Source: JBLXBZ01 sp048265185 (GTDB lineage Bacteria; Pseudomonadota; Alphaproteobacteria; Rhizobiales; Stappiaceae). Taken from it: a stretch of 64,000 nt of DNA. A model generated the notes under the pieces. That model had not been told where the DNA came from. It was given only the letters and a program-made list of their open reading frames with translations, and made no database searches. Positions 45,160 through 53,991 of this stretch are shown here, in pieces; within the stretch, counting starts at the first letter, position 1, and every line of letters starts with the position of its first letter. The stretch lies in contig JBLXBZ010000001.1 in the NCBI GenBank assembly GCA_048265185.1, positions 1 through 64,000 of the forward strand, given 5' to 3'. Both the position numbers and the translations under genes were made by a program.

Positions 45160-46002
45160 ATGGGCGTGGTCGAAAAAAGTCCTGACGCATTTCGGACGAT
45201 TAGTGAAGTTGCGGATGAACTGGATCTGCCACAACATGTGTTGCGGTTCTGGGAGACGCGATTCACGCAGATTCGCCCTCTTAAACGCGGCGGTGGACGG
45301 CGTTACTACCGTCCCGATGACGTTGAGCTATTACGTGGCATTCGCCATCTCCTTTATGATGAAGGCTATACGATCAAGGGCGTGCAGCGCATCCTGAAAG
45401 AGCAGGGGCAGCGCTTTGTCATGACCCTTCTCAGCGAGGGCATGGGTAATCTTCCTGTCGCTCTGGCGACGCAGTCCGGCCGGGACGACCGGGAGGCCAC
45501 AAGTGGCGGCGGGGCGCCAAGGCAGAGCGGGGCGGCGGAGCCTTCATCTTCTAGAGCGGGCGCTTCTCCGCGCCTTCGAAGCGCGTCACGAGAAACTACG
45601 CCATCTGAAGAGCTTTCGGCTGAAGCTATGGCGCGGGCGCTTTCGCCTGCGAGGAGGTCATCCACGGGCGCTGTCTCTGGTGAAGAAAAACTGGCGAACG
45701 GTGAACGGACCGCTCCTTACAAACAATCTGTTCGTTTTAATGACGCAGAAACGCCAGATGCAGGCCAGCCGTCCGAATTTGTGGAAGAAGAAGCTCTTCC
45801 ACGTGGGCTGCTTGCCGATGACGCCCCGGAGCGGACGAGCGCTGGAGCTCGGGGTGGTTTCAGGTTTATGGATCGTTTTCTTGGTGAGCGGGATGATTCG
45901 AAAGAGGAGGGGGGGCAATTGTCGCGTGACGACATTCGCCGCCTGCAATCCACCTTATTCGAATTGCTCGAATGTAAACGTATTCTGGATCAATCCCGTT
46001 GA
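45160..46002 (+). CDS. MerR-family transcriptional regulator
   Basis: A 280-residue protein. The N-terminal MerR winged helix is clear (FRTISEVADELDLPQHVLRFWETRF, RRYYRPDDVELLRGIRHLLYDEGYTIKGVQRIL). After residue 90 comes a long low-complexity Ser/Ala/Gly/Glu-rich linker (about 95-230), then a short helical C-terminus (DDIRRLQSTLFELLECKRILDQ). No metal-binding cysteines are present, so the signal is unknown. Located after ihfA, as in related genomes. Confidence 0.9.
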   Translation: MGVVEKSPDAFRTISEVADELDLPQHVLRFWETRFTQIRPLKRGGGRRYYRPDDVELLRGIRHLLYDEGYTIKGVQRILKEQGQRFVMTLLSEGMGNLPVALATQSGRDDREATSGGGAPRQSGAAEPSSSRAGASPRLRSASRETTPSEELSAEAMARALSPARRSSTGAVSGEEKLANGERTAPYKQSVRFNDAETPDAGQPSEFVEEEALPRGLLADDAPERTSAGARGGFRFMDRFLGERDDSKEEGGQLSRDDIRRLQSTLFELLECKRILDQSR

Positions 46003-46139
46003 TCATGCGCGGGAGGCGGCGGCTCAGCTTACTGCGACGCTTCTTGCAAGCAGAATGACGGCGTTCTTGGGTGATGGTGCGAAAATTCGACGAGGTCGGC
46101 GCAATCTTAAAAGAGCTAATTAATTTTCGGAATGTCGTG

Positions 46140-46186
46140 CTCTAGTTCGTCAGCGGCTGTGAGGGGCTGATTGTCCAGAACTAGAG
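46140..46186. promoter_or_regulatory. inverted repeat between merR and tRNA-Pro
   Basis: CTCTAGTTC (46140-46148 region) and GAACTAGAG (46178-46186) are perfect 9-bp complements, with a nested TCAGC/GCTGA pair inside. No T tract follows on either strand, so it is not a clear terminator; it may mark a small RNA structure or the end of the merR transcript. Confidence 0.4.
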
Positions 46187-46258
46187 AGGAAAGTAAAGTC
46201 CGCGACGATTTCTCTAAGCATATGTTTGGCTAATCGTGAGAAAAGTAGGGGGGTAATT

Positions 46259-46335
<77 letters not shown>

Positions 46336-46474
46336 AACCATGCATTGGACTTATATTTTCAAGGTTTCCGGCGCAAGCTTAAAAAGGCGTATGCTCGAAA
46401 TAAAAGCCAATATTCCTCGATTGGGTGTGGATAGCATTACGTGGTGTGCATGTGATGGGTGATTGAGAGGCGTT

Positions 46475-47740
46475 TTAAGAGAGTTTAGGTCTTCGCTTAT
46501 TCGTCGCAGTGACTCGCCGTTTGTAACTAGCTTCCGAGGCAATCATGCCCCATGCCAGCCCGTACAGCATGAAAAGGTGACGCCAATGGTCTGTGTCAAT
46601 GATAATGGCGACCAATTGATGTCCGACAAGAACCACGAAAACGCATTGCGCGTAAGGTTGCCAAGGTCTCGGTTGGAAAATAAGCGGGAATAGCTTCGCG
46701 ATGGTCCAGACGACTAGCGCGTAATAGCCAATGGCGCCGATCCATCCGTATGTGGTGAAGGCTTTTAGGTAGCTGTTGTGCTCGTCTTCGGGGAAGTAGT
46801 TTCGAAACTCCAGGGGCCCAAGCCCCAGAGGACGATCCATGATCATTCCAAAGCCAAGCGAGTAGCGGGCGAAGCGGCCGAGACGAGCTCCGTCGTATGA
46901 TTGGACCAACTTTGCCCGTTGTTCGAACATGGAGCCGACGGAGTCGATTGAGAGAGCTATGGCGAGAAGGACGGCCACGGCGACGACGGCGGCGCCGGCA
47001 AGCGCCAGAAGCTTCAAGCGTGATTTTGGGCGTTGATCATTGATGTAAACCAGCAGGTAGATTGAAACGCTGGCGAAAACCAATAGGCCCCAAGCTGCGC
47101 GTGAGAAGCTGAGCAAAAGGGCGATAGCGAGAAACAGCGCAAGGGCGCTAGGCCAAAAAATTTTGCTCAGAGGACGTGTCAGCATGTCTCTTAGTAGGAA
47201 TATCGCTGGCAAAACGAGGAAAGGCCCAAAAACGTTTGGGTCTTGAAAGGTGCCTTTGGCGCGATCATAGAGCGTAAATATCTCGGCGCCGGGAAAGGCG
47301 TGAAAATAGCCCAAAATTCCAAGAAGAGCGACAATTAGCGCGCTGGAGATATAGGCGTTTCGAATGACGTGGAGACGGCTCGTGTCCTGCGCGACGATAG
47401 CGGCGTAAAAAATTGACGTTATGGCCAGAAAACCGGTTACGGCGATAGACATGCCGGCTTGAGCGTAATTTTGCGACTGGGTTATCGCAAGCACCCCTCC
47501 CGTCATGAAGACGAGCAGTAAAACGATCATTGGCGCGAAAGAGCGTTGCAGCTTTAATCCGAACAAAGCCCAGGTCGCAATTAAGCCGACCATGAATAGC
47601 TCGTAGGGCGCTGGTTCGCGAATAACGAAACCGCCCAGGAAAACAGCAAACCATAAGGCTCCATTAGCCAGCTTCCTCGCACTCAGCTTTAATGAGGCGT
47701 TTCGGCTGCCAATAGAGGTATGAATGGCCTGACTTTTCAA
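46475..47740 (-). CDS. O-antigen ligase/polymerase-like membrane protein
   Basis: A 421-residue polytopic inner-membrane protein with about 10-12 helices. A Wzy_C-type periplasmic region is suggested by GRFARYSLGFGMIMDRPLGLGPLEFRNYFPEDEHNSYLKAFTTYGWIGAIGYY, in which the conserved His of EDEHNSYL is seen. It may polymerise the repeat units (Wzy role) or ligate glycan. The start is TTG at 47740 with AAAGGT upstream. It belongs to the exopolysaccharide locus with the genes that follow. Confidence 0.85.
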   Translation of the reverse strand: MKSQAIHTSIGSRNASLKLSARKLANGALWFAVFLGGFVIREPAPYELFMVGLIATWALFGLKLQRSFAPMIVLLLVFMTGGVLAITQSQNYAQAGMSIAVTGFLAITSIFYAAIVAQDTSRLHVIRNAYISSALIVALLGILGYFHAFPGAEIFTLYDRAKGTFQDPNVFGPFLVLPAIFLLRDMLTRPLSKIFWPSALALFLAIALLLSFSRAAWGLLVFASVSIYLLVYINDQRPKSRLKLLALAGAAVVAVAVLLAIALSIDSVGSMFEQRAKLVQSYDGARLGRFARYSLGFGMIMDRPLGLGPLEFRNYFPEDEHNSYLKAFTTYGWIGAIGYYALVVWTIAKLFPLIFQPRPWQPYAQCVFVVLVGHQLVAIIIDTDHWRHLFMLYGLAWGMIASEASYKRRVTATNKRRPKLS

Positions 47741-47821
47741 TTTTAGACCTTTTATGCGCGGGCCTCTGGCGATGGGGACCTTGCGGGGAGGGAAGCCGCT
47801 CCATCGCGAGGGGGACGAGCG

Positions 47822-49387
47822 TTAATAGGCGTTCTTGGTGTTTAGAAGCGCAAATGGCGTGCGAATGAGGATGTATAGATCAAAAAGAACCGACCAGTTT
47901 TCGATATAGTATATATCGTATTCAACACGCTTTTGAATTTTCTCTGGCTTATCGACTTCGCCGCGCCAACCATTGATCTGCGCCCAGCCGGTCACGCCCG
48001 GCTTAACCTTGTGGCGGGCGAAATATCCATCAACGACCTGTTCCCACAGATGATTATCCGTGTGGGCGTTCACCGCATGGGGGCGAGGGCCAACAAGGGA
48101 AAGTTCACCGCGCAGAACGTTGAAAAGCTGAGGTAATTCGTCAATCGACGTTCTTCTGATAAAGCGTCCGACTTTCGTTACGCGCGGGTCTTGCCGGGTG
48201 ACGACCTTTGACGCCGTCGGATCAGCCATTTCATGGTACATGGACCTGAATTTCAAGACGTCAATGACTTCATTATTGAAACCATAGCGCTTTTGCCGGA
48301 AGAAAATTGGTCCTTTGCTATCTAATCGCACGGCGATAGCGGCGCCGATCATTACTGGAAACAACAGCAGCAAGGCGAGAGTGGCGAAAAAAATGTCGAA
48401 AGAGCGTTTGCTGATCGTGTCCCAGTCTGCAATTGGCTTTTGGACGACGTCGAAAAAGGGAACTGTTCCAATGAATGAGGATGCGCGTTCGCGAAAACGC
48501 GCCTTGTCCGTGTGGGCGGAGAGACGGATGTCCACGGGCAGAACCCATAGTTTTTGCAAAAGCTCGAGCACGCGCTTTTCAGCGCGCAACGGGATGGTGA
48601 CGATCAACATATCCACGCGAGCGATGCGTCCGAACTCCACCAAATTTGCGACGGTGCCGAGTTTTGGATAGCCTGAAACCACCGCCGGGGAGCGGTCATT
48701 GCCGCGATCGTCGAAAATTCCGCAAATACGGATATCGTTTCCAGGCTGGCTTTCGATTTCCTGGATCAGGTCCGCAGCGGCTTGTCCTCCGCCGACAATG
48801 ACGGCGCGTCGCTCCAACCGGCCGGTTCTAGTCCAGTACCGGGCAAAGAACGCTGTCCCGATGCGCAGTGATAGAAGGCCGATCAATGTGGTTGCGTACC
48901 AAATCGCAAACCAGTTTTGTGGGAACTGGTCGCCGATGTCAGTGAAGCTGTGAATGACGGAGAAAACCGCGAAAACCATTGTCCATCCGGCGATAATCCG
49001 TCCGCATTGGGAGACGATCGTTCTGATTACAGGCAGCTGATAAAGGTCCAGCACCTGAAAGAAAACAAGCGTCAGAATAAGCGCCGTGACTATTGGCGTC
49101 AGGTATAATATCTGCCAGATAGAGGTGGCGACGCCATTTGAATTTTCAAAAGACAGAACCCCAAAAAGAGTCGCGACGCCAATTCCCACGATCGCTAGAA
49201 TGTCGACAATGCGCACTGTGCCCGTCAGAATGACCGGTGAGATCACAGCTTTTTGTAACGAACGAGCGATTTCCAACGCTTCCGCCGAAAGGTGTGTGGC
49301 GTTGCGCGGTTTCACGCTTTCCTCTGCGGCGCCAGATTGGCCCCGTTTGGCGATATGAGAAACCTTTGATGTGTAACTTGGCGTCAT
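47822..49387 (-). CDS. undecaprenyl-phosphate glucose phosphotransferase (WcaJ-like)
   Basis: A 521-residue initiating sugar-phosphate transferase that loads the first sugar on undecaprenyl phosphate. Four N-terminal helices, a CoA_binding_3-like middle domain (VIVGGGQAAADLIQEIE) and a C-terminal transferase domain are seen: KRSFDIFFATLALLLLFPVM, FFRQKRYGFNN, VLKFRSMY, RRTSIDELPQLFNVLRGELSLVGPRPH and KPGVTGWAQINGWRGE. Glucose is the most likely sugar by family; galactose is possible. Confidence 0.92.
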   Translation of the reverse strand: MTPSYTSKVSHIAKRGQSGAAEESVKPRNATHLSAEALEIARSLQKAVISPVILTGTVRIVDILAIVGIGVATLFGVLSFENSNGVATSIWQILYLTPIVTALILTLVFFQVLDLYQLPVIRTIVSQCGRIIAGWTMVFAVFSVIHSFTDIGDQFPQNWFAIWYATTLIGLLSLRIGTAFFARYWTRTGRLERRAVIVGGGQAAADLIQEIESQPGNDIRICGIFDDRGNDRSPAVVSGYPKLGTVANLVEFGRIARVDMLIVTIPLRAEKRVLELLQKLWVLPVDIRLSAHTDKARFRERASSFIGTVPFFDVVQKPIADWDTISKRSFDIFFATLALLLLFPVMIGAAIAVRLDSKGPIFFRQKRYGFNNEVIDVLKFRSMYHEMADPTASKVVTRQDPRVTKVGRFIRRTSIDELPQLFNVLRGELSLVGPRPHAVNAHTDNHLWEQVVDGYFARHKVKPGVTGWAQINGWRGEVDKPEKIQKRVEYDIYYIENWSVLFDLYILIRTPFALLNTKNAY

Positions 49388-49432
49388 GGCGACAGCTGCT
49401 TTTTGTATTTGGTGACAGGTGAATATCTGGCT

Positions 49433-50680
49433 TTACTCTGACTTTTCCGTTAGCCGGGCTGTGTTTCTGGTATGTGCAAGCGAGCTTGGCGAAAAACGGT
49501 TTGAGTGATTTCCAGCGACGTTCCATTCCAACTTCGTTGGATCAGGCGCTTCTCTGATCTGATGATAGAGCGAAGTGATGCGGTCACTCATCAGTTCCAC
49601 ATTGAATGTCTCCGCTAGGCAGTGTCGCAGATTTTGAGAAAAAAGCGATACTTCTTCTTTGTTGTTCATTGCGTGGGCCATTGCGTTCGCCAGCATTTCT
49701 ACGTTCGCAGGTTCCACCAATCTGTCAGCATAACGTCCAAATATTTCTGGAATGCCGCCGACGCGGGTTGCTATCAGGGGAATGCTGGCCGCGACCGTTT
49801 CCAGAACGATATAGGGCATGGCCTCGGCTCGAGAGGGAACCACCACGCAACGCGCCTTGCGAAAAGTCGCGCGCGCGGGTTGGTTTCCGATAAAACGTAC
49901 GCGATCGGCCAAACCAAATTCATGGACCATAGCTTCATAGCGGGGACGGTCGTCGCCATCCCCGGCGATAATCGCGGTGGCCTCCAGTTTATGGTGTGTG
50001 CTCAGTTCCTGCAGCGCTTTTATGAAAAGATCCGGACCTTTAAGGTCTCGAAGCATGCCAATGAACAGAAAGTCGACGGGGTCGTCAGCGGGCGTAATTT
50101 TTTCGAATTCATCCGCGTTCAGGCCATTATAGACGATGCGCGCTGGAATTCGGGGACGTCCCACTTTCGCTTCATAGGCGGAATATTCGTAGTCTGAGAC
50201 GAAAATCAAACTATCGGTGAAGAACTGTTGAGCCCATTCGAGACCAAAATAGATTTTTCCTTCTAATCCCTTGGGAGAAAAATGCAGACTTCCGCCATGG
50301 GGACAGTAAACGCGGGAAACATTCTTGCGAAAGAGACGCATGCCGGCGCCGACCATTCGTGCGTAAGCGCCGCCTTTTGCGCCATGCCCGTGCAGCACGT
50401 CTGGTTTGAGGTTCCAGATGTGTTTGAATATGGCTCCGGTGGCTTTCAGGTCGCTGTAGCTGAGGTTTCTCCGCATTGAAAAACGTTTTACGCCCAATTT
50501 CAGGTATGGCGTCAGTTCTTCAATCGCTTTGGCTTCAAAATCGCCTCCGGTATTGTCGTCGCAAATTACGCCAACTTCATGCCCTTTCGCCGATTGGGCG
50601 CGCGCCAGATCTGAAATATGACGAAAAATACCGCCAATTGGGGAACGAACGATATGGACGATGCGTAGCGGCGACGACAT
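49433..50680 (-). CDS. glycosyltransferase family 4
   Basis: A 415-residue GT-B glycosyltransferase. The N-terminal acceptor domain starts LRIVHIVRSPIGGIFRHISDLARAQ; the donor domain has DFLFIGMLRDLKGPDLFIKAL and the EX7E motif PSRAEAMPYIVLETVA. Soluble or peripheral at the membrane. It should add a sugar to the growing lipid-linked repeat unit; donor unknown. GGGAG lies 7 bases before the ATG. Confidence 0.92.
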   Translation of the reverse strand: MSSPLRIVHIVRSPIGGIFRHISDLARAQSAKGHEVGVICDDNTGGDFEAKAIEELTPYLKLGVKRFSMRRNLSYSDLKATGAIFKHIWNLKPDVLHGHGAKGGAYARMVGAGMRLFRKNVSRVYCPHGGSLHFSPKGLEGKIYFGLEWAQQFFTDSLIFVSDYEYSAYEAKVGRPRIPARIVYNGLNADEFEKITPADDPVDFLFIGMLRDLKGPDLFIKALQELSTHHKLEATAIIAGDGDDRPRYEAMVHEFGLADRVRFIGNQPARATFRKARCVVVPSRAEAMPYIVLETVAASIPLIATRVGGIPEIFGRYADRLVEPANVEMLANAMAHAMNNKEEVSLFSQNLRHCLAETFNVELMSDRITSLYHQIREAPDPTKLEWNVAGNHSNRFSPSSLAHTRNTARLTEKSE

Positions 50681-50826
50681 ATGAAACTCCCGAATTTCTC
50701 GTGCCTTTTGAATTGCGCCTTTGCGCGCAGGCCAGCTTTTTCAGGAGTTTAACGCAAGTAGATGAGTTACAGGTTAATTGCTTTGCACGCGGCGACATTT
50801 TATTCAAAATTTATTACGGATGAGCA

Positions 50827-51384
50827 TCAAAACAAGCGTTCTCGTACGTAAATCGTGTCGCCCGGCCGGATGGGATCCGTGATTGGAACGCGTCCGCTAA
50901 TCACTTCGCCGTTGATTTGTCGGGTAATGTCCACATGCGCCTGTTCGCCGCGAGCTGTAAAACCTCCAGCGGTGGCGATTGCGTTTTGGGCCGTCATTCC
51001 AGCTACATAAGGATATTGCCCTGCGCTGGAAACTTCTCCCATCACGAACACGGGCCGGTAGGTGGCGATTTCAACGGAAATGTCGGGGTCGCGAAGGTAA
51101 CCGTTCTTGAGCTTCTTTTTGATGAGAGCCGCCAACTCTTTGGTCGTCAATCCGCGCGCGGGCGTGGCGCCGATTAGCGGCATGGATATGTAGCCGGCTT
51201 GATCGACGGTGTAGGTGTTGGATAGATCGTCTTGGTCAAAAACGATTACGCGCAAAACATCGCTTGAATCCAGCCTGTATGGCTGCGTCAGTATTTCGTG
51301 AAATGCGGTTGGCGGTTGTTTGTATCCGCTGCAAGCCCCAATGATAAGACAAAAACTGACGACACTGAATATACGCGAGAACAT
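50827..51384 (-). CDS. short Wza-like polysaccharide export lipoprotein
   Basis: A 185-residue outer-membrane auxiliary (OPX) protein. A signal peptide with a lipobox (IIGAC near residue 18) precedes a polysaccharide export domain (YRLDSSDVLRVIVFDQDDLSNTYTVDQAGYISMPLIG, VEIATYRPVFVMGEVSSAGQYPY) and one SLBB-like segment. It is half the size of E. coli Wza and lacks its C-terminal membrane helix, like other short OPX proteins. ATG 51384 has GGGAG upstream; the open frame back to 51498 is not supported. Divergent from the Wzc-like gene. Confidence 0.9.
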   Translation of the reverse strand: MFSRIFSVVSFCLIIGACSGYKQPPTAFHEILTQPYRLDSSDVLRVIVFDQDDLSNTYTVDQAGYISMPLIGATPARGLTTKELAALIKKKLKNGYLRDPDISVEIATYRPVFVMGEVSSAGQYPYVAGMTAQNAIATAGGFTARGEQAHVDITRQINGEVISGRVPITDPIRPGDTIYVRERLF

Positions 51385-51525
51385 GCTGGACTCCCATGGA
51401 AGCATGTTCAGAATTTCGGCTAACGTGGTTAAGTTTGAGTGAATCTTTGAAAATTTGTCGACGAAACGAAAATTTTTGAAAGGAGCGTTCCAAATCATGG
51501 ACGCAAATCAGGAACTTTCAGCTTA

Positions 51526-51547
51526 TTAACTTAACGCTTACCTTAAC
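51526..51547. promoter_or_regulatory. TTAAC repeats in the wza/wzc divergent region
   Basis: TTAAC occurs at 51526, 51531 and 51543 in the 201-base region between the divergent export genes. The motif recalls CtrA half-sites, but the spacing of 8 rather than 7 bases does not match the TTAA-N7-TTAA consensus. Confidence 0.25.
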
Positions 51548-51585
51548 AGCTGATTATTTCAAATAGCTAGTTTGGAGTATCAGGA

Positions 51586-53862
51586 ATGAATGAATCGCAC
51601 GCGCCTATCGAAGAGGAAGAGGTTTCTATTGACCTTTCCGGTTTGTTGCATGCGTTGAAGCGCGCCATGCGGTGGCTCATTCCGCTGACCTTGGTTGTCG
51701 CAGTTTGCGTTTTTACCTTGTTGCAATTCGTTTCTCCCAAATATCGCGGAGAAGCGCGACTTCTGATCGAAGTGGGAGACGCGTTTTATGCTGGAGAATC
51801 GCGTGGAGCGGAGGGTGAGCGCGCTTTGCTGGACACCGAAGGCGTATCCAGCCAGGTTCAGCTTCTGAAATCTCGCGATCTCGCTCGCCGGGTCGCTAAA
51901 AGGCTGGATCTCGCTGCGCTGCCAGAATTCGACGGCGGCGGTGATTCTATGATCTCGGACGTGCTGGTCTTGCTCGGTCTTGCGCCTGATCCGTCACGGA
52001 TTTCGCCAGAAGAACGGGTTTTGAAAAACTATTTTCGTAATCTGGCGGTTTATCGGGTCGAAGGATCGCGCGTATTGGCGATTGAGTTTTCTTCGAAAGA
52101 CCCTGAGTTAGCGGCGGCGGTAACGAACACGATTGCAGAAGAATATCTTGCGTTGCAGAAAGCGGCCAAGCGGGAGACGACCGCCAGCGCGGCCTCCGCG
52201 CTTGAAACGCAAATTGAGACGTTGCGCCGTTCTGTGCAACAGGAGCAGCAGGCAGTGGAGACGTTTCGCGCTGGCGCCGACCTCCTGCTCGCCGACGGCA
52301 ATCAGACTTTGAATCAACAGCAGCTGGCTGATTTGAGCAGCCAACTTTCTCAGGCCGTGGCTGCTCAATCCAATGCGGAGGCGACCGCTAAGCTAATTGC
52401 GGAATTGTTGAAGTCCGGCGGGTCGTTAGAGACCGCCAGCGAGGTTTTGAACTCGCAATTGATTCAACGGTTACGCGAGCGTCAAGTGGAGCTGCAAAGC
52501 CGGATCGCGGAACTTTCAACCACTCACTTGCCATCGCATCCGCAAATGAAGTCGTTGCAATCGCAGATGGATGATTATGAGCGCCAAATTCGCGGCGAAG
52601 CTCGAAAAATCATGATTGGGCTTGAAAATGACGCCAAGGTTGCGCGGGATAGAGTCCAGTCCCTTCGAGAGGGATTGAACGAACTGAAAGTGAATGCGGC
52701 GAAGTCTAACGAGAATCAAATTAAGTTACGCGAATTGGAGCGTGAGGCTTCCGCGAAAGCCAGTGAACTCGACGCGTTGATGGCGCGTTATCGCGAGGCT
52801 GAAACCCGTCGTACGTCGCAATTCCTCACTGCTGACGCTCGGCTGATTTCGCGCGCCACAATTCCTTTAGAGCCTTATTCCCCCAAAGTTTGGGCCATAA
52901 CAATCATTGTGGCTCTGGCTGTTTTTCTGCTTTCCATGGCTTGGATACTTCTATCGGAGTTCCTCAGTGGGCGCGCTTTGACCCGTAGCCCGATCCAAGA
53001 AAAGCCGCTTTTTGAGGAAAATGCAGTCTTCGTGGAAAAGAGCGACCTAGAGGTGGGGCGCCGCGGTTCGGAAGAAATTGAGGTTGAGGAGGCGGAGTTT
53101 GACGCTGCTCAAACACAACAGACTGACGAGCCGCTTGATGATGAGGTCGCCAGCGCTGGACGAAGTGGCGGGAGTGTTGATGACGTCGCGCGCGCAGCTC
53201 AGGCACTGGCCGCCGCCGCTGGCGTGTCTCTCCCGCGCCGCACGTCGCAGGCCAAACAAGAAGAGCCTGTTTTAGCAGAAAAAATCGTGACGGAGGAGAT
53301 GTCTACGACTTCTAATTTCGAGGGGTTGAAACGGATTGCGGTTTTGAGCGTCGACAGCGATGAAGCGTCCCAGAAAGTCACGTTTCGTCTAGTGCGTCAT
53401 GCCGCTAATGAAGGGATTCTGCCGCTGTTTCTTGAGGTGCGTCCAGATATGAGCGATGAAGACGCGGCGGCTGGTTTTTCCGACCTTCTCGACGGATCGA
53501 CTTCCTTTTCCGGGGTGATATACAGGGATTCGAATTCTCGCGCTCACGTGATTGAAGCTGGTCGGAAAGCTATTGATGATCAATTGATGGGAAAGGGCCG
53601 TTTTGAATTGGTGATCGAAGCAATTGACCATACCTATGATCAGGTTTTCTTTGATTTGGGGCTCATTGATGATTCGTTGGTTAGCGCGCAGCTTCTAGCG
53701 ATCGCTGACAGGGTGGTGGTCGCCACTGGGGGAAGCCCGGCGGGGCCTGAGTTAGAGCGGGCGCTGCGTATGCTGGAAGAGCATACTGGCGCTGAGGTGG
53801 TGGTTGAGCGCACGGGCGATTCGAATGCAAATGGCAATGAGCGCGGCGATATGGCGGCTTGA
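51586..53862 (+). CDS. Wzc/GumC-like polysaccharide co-polymerase with degenerate kinase domain
   Basis: A 758-residue chain-length/export protein. A Wzz domain starts with transmembrane helix 1 at residues 30-50; residues about 180-410 form long periplasmic coiled coils; helix 2 is near 432-455. An acidic, low-complexity linker (465-575) leads to a cytoplasmic domain (about 577-745) placed like a BY-kinase domain. The Walker A position reads VLSVDSDEASQKVTF, without GxxGxGKT, and no tyrosine cluster ends the protein; a Walker B-like QVFFDLG remains. It is probably inactive as a kinase. Divergent from the Wza-like gene, its expected partner across the envelope. Confidence 0.9.
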   Translation: MNESHAPIEEEEVSIDLSGLLHALKRAMRWLIPLTLVVAVCVFTLLQFVSPKYRGEARLLIEVGDAFYAGESRGAEGERALLDTEGVSSQVQLLKSRDLARRVAKRLDLAALPEFDGGGDSMISDVLVLLGLAPDPSRISPEERVLKNYFRNLAVYRVEGSRVLAIEFSSKDPELAAAVTNTIAEEYLALQKAAKRETTASAASALETQIETLRRSVQQEQQAVETFRAGADLLLADGNQTLNQQQLADLSSQLSQAVAAQSNAEATAKLIAELLKSGGSLETASEVLNSQLIQRLRERQVELQSRIAELSTTHLPSHPQMKSLQSQMDDYERQIRGEARKIMIGLENDAKVARDRVQSLREGLNELKVNAAKSNENQIKLRELEREASAKASELDALMARYREAETRRTSQFLTADARLISRATIPLEPYSPKVWAITIIVALAVFLLSMAWILLSEFLSGRALTRSPIQEKPLFEENAVFVEKSDLEVGRRGSEEIEVEEAEFDAAQTQQTDEPLDDEVASAGRSGGSVDDVARAAQALAAAAGVSLPRRTSQAKQEEPVLAEKIVTEEMSTTSNFEGLKRIAVLSVDSDEASQKVTFRLVRHAANEGILPLFLEVRPDMSDEDAAAGFSDLLDGSTSFSGVIYRDSNSRAHVIEAGRKAIDDQLMGKGRFELVIEAIDHTYDQVFFDLGLIDDSLVSAQLLAIADRVVVATGGSPAGPELERALRMLEEHTGAEVVVERTGDSNANGNERGDMAA

Positions 53863-53991
53863 ACTTGTGTCTGCGGCTGATCTTGGAATCGATGTCGATC
53901 CGGGCCTTGGCGGTTTTGAGATGGCGGCGAGACGCTCTTGATTCGCAAGGCGTGGGCTATTGCCTTTAAGCTGCGTCTGGAATGCGTGAGT

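Noticed and set aside
45503..46123. 206-codon open frame in another frame of the MerR gene
   Set aside because: It overlaps the low-complexity linker of MerR; no homology-like features.
51526..51547. A full CtrA site between the divergent export genes
   Set aside because: TTAA copies are spaced by 8 bases instead of 7; only half-sites can be claimed.
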